Below are positions 5,397 through 10,338 of a DNA stretch of 10,338 nt, in pieces (within the stretch, counting starts at the first letter, position 1; each line of letters opens with the position of its first letter). Both the position numbers and the translations under genes were made by a program. The DNA is from CAZJHD01 sp964545855 (lineage in GTDB: Bacteria > Planctomycetota > UBA1135 > JACQFD01): assembly GCA_964545855.1 (NCBI GenBank), contig CAZJHD010000096.1:1-10338 (forward strand). The letters run 5' to 3'. Below the pieces are notes generated by a model that worked only from the letters and a program-made list of their open reading frames with translations, made no database searches and was not told the origin of the DNA.

Positions 5397-7180
5397 CGCA
5401 AGGGCTGGCGAGCGTCGTCGCGGCGGTCGTCGTGCTCTGCGGCGCGGCGCGCGCGCAGCAGGCCGAGGACCGTGTCCACGTTTGGGGCCGCGTCGAGGCG
5501 CCCTCCGGAGAGCCGATCGCGGGCGCCACCGCGCGCATCGCGGATGCCCCCGGCGCCGAGGCGACGACCGATGCGCAGGGGCGATTCCGCATCGTCCTCG
5601 CGGGTGCCGAATCGCTCTCGCCGGATGCGAAGCTCGTCCTCTCGGCTCCCGGCCGCGTCCCGCGCTCGGTCGTTCTCCACCGGGGATTCGGAGCGGAGAT
5701 TCCCATCGGCACCCACGTCCTCCACGCGGGCCGCGAGTACGGAGGCCGTGTCTTCGGAAACGACAAGAAGCCCCTCGCGTCGACGCGGATCGCGATCCAC
5801 CACGGCGACGGACTGCGCACGATCGCCGAGACCGACGAGGAGGGGCGCTATCGCGCGGAAGGCTTCGCGCCGGGGCCGCTTCGCTTCTGGATCGTCGACG
5901 GACCGCCGCTGGTGCCCTTCCTGGTCGCGGCGTTCGACCCGAATGGCCCGACGCGACTCTCGCTCAGGACCGTGCCCGCCGGCGACCCGTTGCGAGCGAC
6001 TCGCGAGCCCGCGGCTCCTCCGATGCAGCCGCGGACGTGGGTCCGCGGCCGCGTGCTCGACGGCGGATCGCCGGTGGGGGGCGCGCGCGTCGTCCTCGTC
6101 GTCCACTCGGACTTCCACGTGCCACCCCTGCATCCGAGGTTTCCCAGCTGGCGGGGCGCGCGGCCCGTCGGGTCTGCCGTCGCGCGGGCGACGACCGCGG
6201 CGGACGGCAGCTTCGCGATCGATGCCCCCGGCCTCGGATTCTTCTTCGTCCAGGCGGAGGCCCCCGGCCGGGCGCCGGCGCGCTCGGTCGTCCAGTTCCT
6301 GCATCCGGGCGAGGACATCGACCTGATCCTCGTCGAGCTCGGCGCGCCGGGCGCGTCGATCGAGGGCCGCATCCTCGTCCGCGACGGCACGGATGCGGAA
6401 GGCCTCCTCGTGAGAGCGACCCGCCCTGGCGCTCCCGCTCGCTTCGCGCGCAGCGCGGCGGACGGGCGCTTCCTCTTCGAGGGACTCGAAGCCGGACCGT
6501 GGCGTGTCGCGATGCTCCCGAGCGAGCTTCAACGCATCCGTCCCGCGAGGATCTTCCTTTCGCCGCAGGAGGCGGAGCCGCAGGACTCCGAGGATTTCCG
6601 GGACCCGCTCGGGCCCGACGTCGTGGTGCAGCTCGCGGACGGCGCGACGGCGCACTGCGATCTCGACCTGCGTGGATTCCGCACCGTGCGCGGGCAGATC
6701 TCCTTCTCCGCGCCGGGCGATGGGACCGGCTCGATCCTCTTCGAGGGCCCCGAGCGCAGCGGGTTCGAGACGGATCTCGACGCCGACGGGTGGTTCGTCC
6801 TGCGAGTCGACCGGCAGGGTCCCGCCACGATCGAGGTCCGATTCTCCGAGGGAGCGGATACATCGCTCGTGGTGAGCGAGGACCTCGTTCTGGACGGCGA
6901 CCGGCAGTGGGCCTTCACGCCGCAGGCCGGCAGTCTCGAGGGCCGCGTCGCCGCTGGCGGCGACGCTCAGGGCATCACGGTCACGGGCTCCAGCGTCGAT
7001 GCGATGGGCCGCCGGCTCGCGGCGCACACGCCATCTCGAGTCGACGGGTCGTTCGAGTTTCGCTTCCTCCCGGCCGGCACTTGGTCGCTGTGCGTGACCG
7101 ACAAGAACGGAGACCGCAAGGACGGCTTCGCGCCCGTCCAGGTCCGCGCCGGCGAGACGACAACGGTCGATCTTCGCTGA
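5393..7180 (+). CDS. Secreted multidomain carboxypeptidase-regulatory-like protein (array gene 4)
   Basis: The product has 595 residues and is the most divergent paralogue. The signal peptide (1-21, ASVVAAVVVLCGAARA) is almost the same in DNA as that of gene 1. The opening QQAEDRVHVWGRVEAP matches gene 3. After about residue 48 the sequence departs from the other three: TDAQGRFRIVLAG replaces the usual block. The six-unit layout remains, with openings near 32, 117 (GGRVFGNDKKPL), 217 (VRGRVLDGGSPVGGARV), 321 (ASIEGRILVR), 430 (RTVRGQISF) and 513 (GSLEGRVAAGG). The last unit has GSFEFRFLPAGTWSLCV and the tail VRAGETTTVDLR. The segment 200-260 is Pro-rich with His residues (HSDFHVPPLHPRF). The open frame extends upstream to 4859 inside gene 3, but the coupled GTG at 5393 and the signal peptide fix the start. 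The protein is probably exported, with no catalytic motif seen and an unknown ligand. Confidence 0.92.
   Translation: MTQGLASVVAAVVVLCGAARAQQAEDRVHVWGRVEAPSGEPIAGATARIADAPGAEATTDAQGRFRIVLAGAESLSPDAKLVLSAPGRVPRSVVLHRGFGAEIPIGTHVLHAGREYGGRVFGNDKKPLASTRIAIHHGDGLRTIAETDEEGRYRAEGFAPGPLRFWIVDGPPLVPFLVAAFDPNGPTRLSLRTVPAGDPLRATREPAAPPMQPRTWVRGRVLDGGSPVGGARVVLVVHSDFHVPPLHPRFPSWRGARPVGSAVARATTAADGSFAIDAPGLGFFFVQAEAPGRAPARSVVQFLHPGEDIDLILVELGAPGASIEGRILVRDGTDAEGLLVRATRPGAPARFARSAADGRFLFEGLEAGPWRVAMLPSELQRIRPARIFLSPQEAEPQDSEDFRDPLGPDVVVQLADGATAHCDLDLRGFRTVRGQISFSAPGDGTGSILFEGPERSGFETDLDADGWFVLRVDRQGPATIEVRFSEGADTSLVVSEDLVLDGDRQWAFTPQAGSLEGRVAAGGDAQGITVTGSSVDAMGRRLAAHTPSRVDGSFEFRFLPAGTWSLCVTDKNGDRKDGFAPVQVRAGETTTVDLR
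5441..5541 (+). repeat. Short N-terminal paralogous block, copy in gene 4
   Basis: This block of about 100 bases nearly matches 3621-3721 of gene 3 and ends abruptly after the codons for GATAR. Upstream, 5408-5460 matches 107-159 of gene 1 with only three differences by eye. Gene 4's first 150 bases are therefore assembled from segments resembling two different paralogues. Confidence 0.75.
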
Positions 7181-7191
7181 GCGCGGAAGGG

Positions 7192-7221
7192 CCGGGAAAG
7201 GGGTCTGACCCCATTCCCGGG
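7192..7221 (+). repeat. Palindromic intergenic element with GGGGTCTGACCCC core
   Basis: The core GGGGTC-T-GACCCC is a perfect inverted repeat around T7206. It is flanked by CCGGGAAA on the left and ATTCCCGG on the right, which extends the stem to 14 pairs with one mismatch. Positions 7196-7221 recur as an exact reverse complement at 10313-10338, and 7214-7225 recur at 1-12. Multi-copy intergenic palindromes of this kind are typical of REP-like elements, which in known cases are moved by IS200-type TnpA_REP transposases. No transposase is present here, so the class is inference. Confidence 0.8.
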
Positions 7222-7288
7222 ACGCAAGGGAGACCACTGCAACGCCCGACCCGGTCCCCGGATCGAGGACGCATCGGACCGTTCCATC

Positions 7289-7292
7289 GAGG
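7289..7292 (+). promoter_or_regulatory. Ribosome-binding site of the FG-GAP gene
   Basis: GAGG lies 5 bases upstream of the ATG at 7298. This is the only gene in the window that starts with ATG and has its own non-overlapping leader, so it is probably translated independently of the four-gene array. Confidence 0.55.
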
Positions 7293-7297
7293 CTTCC

Positions 7298-10294
7298 ATG
7301 CGCCACTCGTCCCTTGCCGTCGCCCCCGCTCTCCTCCTCGGATTCCTCGTGTCGCCCTTCGCCGCGGCCCAGGGGACCCTTCAGACCGTCTGCGGCTCCG
7401 CGCTCGGCGGCCACATGGGGGGCGCGATCGCCTTCCCGGGCGATCTCAACGGCGACGGCGTGCAGGACCTCGTCGCCGGCGCTCCGCTCTCGGACGTGAC
7501 GGCGAAGCCCGACGCGGGCCGCGCCATCGCCTACTCGGGCGCGACGGGCACGCTCCTCTACTCGGTCGTGGGCGACGCCGCGGGCGACCAGATGGGCCAT
7601 TCGGTGTGCGCCCTCGGCGGCGACGTGAACGGCGACGGCGTGCCCGACTTCGCCGCGGGCGCTCCCTACAACGACGCCGTGGGCTCGAGCGCCGGTCGCG
7701 TGAAGGTGATCTCGGGCGCCAATGGATCGGTCCTCGCGACGATCGACGGCGAGGCCGCGGGCGACCGCTTCGGCTGGTCCGTCGCGCCGGCGGGCCGCGC
7801 GAGCATCCTCTCGCCGCGCCGGATCGTCGTGGGCGCGCCCTATCACGACTTCAGCGCGACGGACGCGGGCGCCGCCTACCTCTACTCGCTGACGCCGAGC
7901 GCCACGCTCCTCACGAAGAAGACCTGGACGCAGGCGAGCGCGCACTTCGGCTGGGCGGTCGCGGGCGGACGCAACGTGAACGGCGACGCCTCCGACGACT
8001 TCGTGGTGGGCGCCCCGGAAGCGGACCTGAACACCTCCGTCCCGGACACCGGTCTCGTCGCCGTGTATTCCGGCTCGAGCCCCTACACGGCGCTCGTCCT
8101 GAGCACGAACAGCACCTCCGGATCGCGCACGGGCTTCTCGCTGGCGATGCTCCAGGACGTGAACGGCGATGGCCGCAGCGACGTCATCATCGGCAGCCCC
8201 TACGACGCGTCGGGCCTCGGCTCGGCGCGCGTGACGGGCTTCGCGCCGGGCTACCAGACGTTCCACTACCTCACGGGGCTCAACAACTCGCTCTACGGAT
8301 GGTCGGTCGGCTCCGCCGGCGACGCCAACGGCGACGCGCGCGGCGACTTCATCGTCGGCGCGCCGAACCAGAGCCCGCCGATCGGATTCCTGAACTCCGG
8401 GCGCGCCACGCTCTACAACGGGAGCAACGGCGCCGCCATCTGGACCGCATGGGGCAACGGCACCGGCGCGGGCTTCGGGACGGCCGTCGCGGGCGGCGTC
8501 CTCTTCGACGGCGACCCCGGCGGCGACGTGGCCATCGGCTCGCCGAGCCTTTCGTGGGCCGGCCTCGATTCGGGTCGCGTGGAGGTGCGCCGCGGCTACG
8601 ACGGCATCGTGCTCCTCCAGATCGAGGGTCTCGTGAATGGCGACAACCTCGGAGCGTCCGTCGCGCGCATCGGCGACGTGAACGCCGACGGCGTGGACGA
8701 CGTGGTCGTCGGCGCGCCCTACGCGGATCACGTGTACTTCTCGCTTCCTCTCGTCGCGACGATCACGGACGAGGACGCGGGACGCGTCCAGGTGATCTCG
8801 GGCGCCACGGGAGCCGTTCTCCTCACCGTCTGGGGCACGAGCCAGGGCGACCTCCTCGGCACCTCCGTCGATGGCGTGGGGGACGTGAACGCCGACGGCA
8901 TTCCCGACTTCGTGGCGGGAGCGACGCAGATCGGAGGACCGACGGCTCTCGCGGGCTACGCGAAGGTCTACTCGGGTCTGAACGGCGCCGTCCTGCGCAC
9001 GTGGAACGGGACCAACGCGACGGATCGCTTCGGCTACGCCGTCGCCGGAGTTGGCACGGTGAACCTCGACGGCGTCCCCGACGTGGCCGTCGGCATGCCC
9101 TACTACGAGGACTTCCCCTACAACGACCGCGGCGGCGTCCGCGTCTTCTCCGGGGCCTCGGGCTCGGTCCTCACGCAGCTCCTCGGCAGCGAGACCTCGA
9201 GCCACATGGGCTGGTCCATCGACTCCCTCGGCGACGTGACGCAGGACGGCCTCGCCGAGTACGTCGTCGGCGAGCCGCACCACGACGCGGGCGGCGTCGA
9301 CGCGGGCCGAGTCCACCTCGTCTCGGGCCTCTTCGGCACGACGATCTCGTTCCTGAACGGATCCGCCGGCGAGAACCTCGGATGGTCCGTCGCGGGTCTC
9401 GGCGACGTGGATGGCGACGGCGATCTCGACCTCGCCGCCGGCGGTCCTCTCCACGACGCGGGCGTCGTCGCCGACACGGGGATCGTGCGCGTGATCGCCG
9501 TGAACGGCAGCGTCGGCACCGGCATCACGCTCGGGCAGATCGCGCAGCGCGTGGGTGCCGCGAACGACCACCTCGGATGGTCGCTCGCGGGCGTCGGCGA
9601 CGTCGATCTCGACGGCCGCGGCGACTGGATCGCGGGAACGGCTCCGATCAACTTCATCGTGTTCACGGGCCCCGGCTACGCGGACGTGGTCTCCGGGAAG
9701 ACGAACGATCTCCTCTTCCGGATCGACGGCCTCGTCACGGGCGACGGCTTCGCCCGAAGCGTGGCGGGCATCGGCGACCTCGATGGCGACGGATTGCCGG
9801 ACGCGGCCATCGGCGCACCCTTCGCCGACGTTCCGTTCCAGGACGCCGGCTGCGTCACGTTCGTGTCGCTGCGCGCGAAGGGGACGTCCTTCTACGGGAC
9901 GGGTTCGCTCGGCTGCGCGGGCTCGCAGACGCTCGCGACTCACGGCGTGCCGTTCATCGGGAATCCGAACTTCGGCTACGCCTGCAACGCGGCGCCGCCG
10001 AGCTCCCTGGGGTTGCTGATGGCGTCGAACGTCCAGGACCTCGCGGGCTCCGATCCCTTCGGTCTCGGCGTGCTCCTCCACGTCGACCTGCTCTCGGCGA
10101 CGGAGGTGCTCACCTTCGATCTCCTCGGCGACGCGGCGGGCTTCGGCTTCGCCGCGGCGCCGGTGCCGAACAACCCGTCGATCGTCGGGAACGACTACTA
10201 CTTGCAGGCCCTCTGGGTCTGGGGGTCGTGCCCGCTCCCGCCCTACGGTCTCGCCACCTCGCGCGGTCTCGCGCTGACGGTGCAGGCGCCGTGA
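7298..10294 (+). CDS. Secreted FG-GAP repeat (integrin-alpha-like beta-propeller) protein
   Basis: The product has 998 residues. Residues 1-24 form a signal peptide (core LAVAPALLLGFLVSPFAAA, cleavage before Gln25). About 14 FG-GAP repeats follow at roughly 60-residue spacing. Asp-rich calcium loops of the DxNxDGxxD type lie near 49, 109, 226, 287, 342, 460, 529, 587, 646, 703, 768 and 827. Each is followed by a VGAPYxD-like strand, with FGWSVAG-type turns between repeats. Repeats near 168-183 and 402-410 lack an intact loop. Fourteen repeats fit two seven-bladed propellers. Residues about 862-998 form a separate C-terminal domain with Cys873, Cys896 and Cys978, starting at YGTGSLGCAGS. Known FG-GAP propellers mediate calcium-dependent binding in integrins and in bacterial surface or lectin-like proteins, so extracellular binding is the likely role; no enzyme motif is seen. 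It follows the array after a gap holding a palindrome and is flanked by inverted copies of it. True integrin alpha homology is not implied. Confidence 0.95.
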   Translation: MRHSSLAVAPALLLGFLVSPFAAAQGTLQTVCGSALGGHMGGAIAFPGDLNGDGVQDLVAGAPLSDVTAKPDAGRAIAYSGATGTLLYSVVGDAAGDQMGHSVCALGGDVNGDGVPDFAAGAPYNDAVGSSAGRVKVISGANGSVLATIDGEAAGDRFGWSVAPAGRASILSPRRIVVGAPYHDFSATDAGAAYLYSLTPSATLLTKKTWTQASAHFGWAVAGGRNVNGDASDDFVVGAPEADLNTSVPDTGLVAVYSGSSPYTALVLSTNSTSGSRTGFSLAMLQDVNGDGRSDVIIGSPYDASGLGSARVTGFAPGYQTFHYLTGLNNSLYGWSVGSAGDANGDARGDFIVGAPNQSPPIGFLNSGRATLYNGSNGAAIWTAWGNGTGAGFGTAVAGGVLFDGDPGGDVAIGSPSLSWAGLDSGRVEVRRGYDGIVLLQIEGLVNGDNLGASVARIGDVNADGVDDVVVGAPYADHVYFSLPLVATITDEDAGRVQVISGATGAVLLTVWGTSQGDLLGTSVDGVGDVNADGIPDFVAGATQIGGPTALAGYAKVYSGLNGAVLRTWNGTNATDRFGYAVAGVGTVNLDGVPDVAVGMPYYEDFPYNDRGGVRVFSGASGSVLTQLLGSETSSHMGWSIDSLGDVTQDGLAEYVVGEPHHDAGGVDAGRVHLVSGLFGTTISFLNGSAGENLGWSVAGLGDVDGDGDLDLAAGGPLHDAGVVADTGIVRVIAVNGSVGTGITLGQIAQRVGAANDHLGWSLAGVGDVDLDGRGDWIAGTAPINFIVFTGPGYADVVSGKTNDLLFRIDGLVTGDGFARSVAGIGDLDGDGLPDAAIGAPFADVPFQDAGCVTFVSLRAKGTSFYGTGSLGCAGSQTLATHGVPFIGNPNFGYACNAAPPSSLGLLMASNVQDLAGSDPFGLGVLLHVDLLSATEVLTFDLLGDAAGFGFAAAPVPNNPSIVGNDYYLQALWVWGSCPLPPYGLATSRGLALTVQAP
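9881..10291 (+). other. C-terminal module of the FG-GAP protein (about residues 862-998)
   Basis: After the last calcium loop the repeat pattern stops and a compact, Gly/Pro/Leu-rich domain of about 137 residues begins. Recognisable points are YGTGSLGCAGS, HGVPFIGNPNFGYACNAAPPSS, and the ending YYLQALWVWGSCPLPPYG then SRGLALTVQAP. I recall similar endings (GTGCxGS, then xGxPxxGNxxFxL, then APPxS, ending in SxGLxxTV) on many otherwise unrelated secreted proteins of high-GC Planctomycetota. This suggests a shared module, possibly for sorting or anchoring. That function is a guess. Confidence 0.5.
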
Positions 10295-10338
10295 GGGCCT
10301 GAAGGCGCATCACCCGGGAATGGGGTCAGACCCCTTTC
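10295..10338. other. Downstream intergenic tail ending in the inverted palindrome copy
   Basis: This short stretch follows the TGA of the FG-GAP gene. It holds no gene, only 18 bases of spacer and then the inverted repeat copy, which runs to the window end. Confidence 0.7.
10313..10338 (-). repeat. Inverted copy of the palindromic element (cut by the window end)
   Basis: These 26 bases are the exact reverse complement of 7196-7221, including the core GGGGTCAGACCCC on this strand and the CCCGGGAAT flank. The copy lies 18 bases after the stop of the FG-GAP gene. Read on the + strand the stem is followed by TTTC, so it could double as a weak terminator-like hairpin, but too little downstream sequence is visible to say. 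Confidence 0.85.

Larger units (their letters stand above)
7181..7297. other. Intergenic gap between the array and the FG-GAP gene
   Basis: These 117 bases hold the palindromic repeat in their first half and a ribosome-binding site at their end. I see no open frame with a plausible start, no RNA gene and no clear promoter boxes. There is no run of T after the hairpin, so it is not a standard intrinsic terminator, although the strong palindrome could still slow polymerase or protect an RNA end. Confidence 0.6.

Noticed and set aside
134..5541. CRISPR array or short tandem repeats
   Set aside because: The repeats are hundreds of bases long, lie in frame within genes and are spaced by gene-sized intervals, so they are paralogous coding segments.
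7192..7225. Intrinsic transcription terminator
   Set aside because: The stem is strong but is followed by GACGCAAGGG rather than a T-run. The multi-copy nature fits a repeat element better.
4211..10081. Uninterrupted antisense open frame of 1956 codons
   Set aside because: It lies opposite two well-supported genes with strong G/C third positions, which suppress stop codons on the complementary strand. The product is Arg/Ala/Glu-biased, crosses the intergenic palindrome and has no recognisable domain.
7298..10294. Possible lipase or phospholipase activity in the propeller protein
   Set aside because: Some FG-GAP proteins (for example GPI-specific phospholipase D) carry an enzyme domain, but no catalytic domain fits between the signal peptide and the first repeat at residue 49, and the C-terminal module shows no catalytic motif.
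4981..10302. Long + strand open frame of 1773 codons in another frame
   Set aside because: The product is dominated by Arg runs, as expected from an out-of-frame reading of GC-rich coding DNA. It ignores the boundary between gene 4 and the FG-GAP gene.

Overview
The window is very GC-rich, with G or C at most third codon positions, and every supported gene is on the + strand. Nearly all of it encodes exported proteins. The organism is probably a high-GC bacterium with a large repertoire of secreted multidomain proteins. The C-terminal module of the last gene resembles one I remember from deep-branching Planctomycetota, but that placement is inference and no phylogenetic marker gene is present.

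Region 1 (about 80-7180) is a tandem array of four paralogous genes. Each encodes a signal peptide of roughly 20-25 residues followed by about six beta-sandwich units of the carboxypeptidase-regulatory / Cna-B-like type, with no visible catalytic domain. Each gene overlaps the next by the four bases GTGA. The last codons of the upstream gene (Val-Glu-Leu/Ile-Pro-stop) also carry the ribosome-binding site and GTG start of the next gene, so the array looks like one translationally coupled operon. The four genes are mosaics of one another. Genes 1 and 2 share an N-terminal block that is almost identical, including about 164 bases with no difference by eye, while the parts downstream have diverged strongly. 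Gene 3 has a body like gene 2 but a leader junction like gene 4. This suggests repeated duplication with gene conversion.

Region 2 (7181-7297) is a short gap with a palindromic element built on GGGGTCTGACCCC. The first 12 bases of the window match the right flank of this element, and the last 26 bases are an inverted copy of it. The operon is therefore bounded by copies in the same orientation, and the following gene by copies in opposite orientation.

Region 3 (7298-10294) is a 998-residue secreted protein with a signal peptide and 14 FG-GAP/integrin-alpha-type repeats about 60 residues apart, most with an intact Asp-rich calcium loop. It ends in a C-terminal domain of about 140 residues. 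Fourteen repeats would fit two seven-bladed beta-propellers.

Together the genes look like a cell-surface or extracellular adhesion/scaffold locus. The substrate, partner and attachment mode cannot be read from the sequence. I see no RNA gene, transposase, CRISPR array or defence gene.
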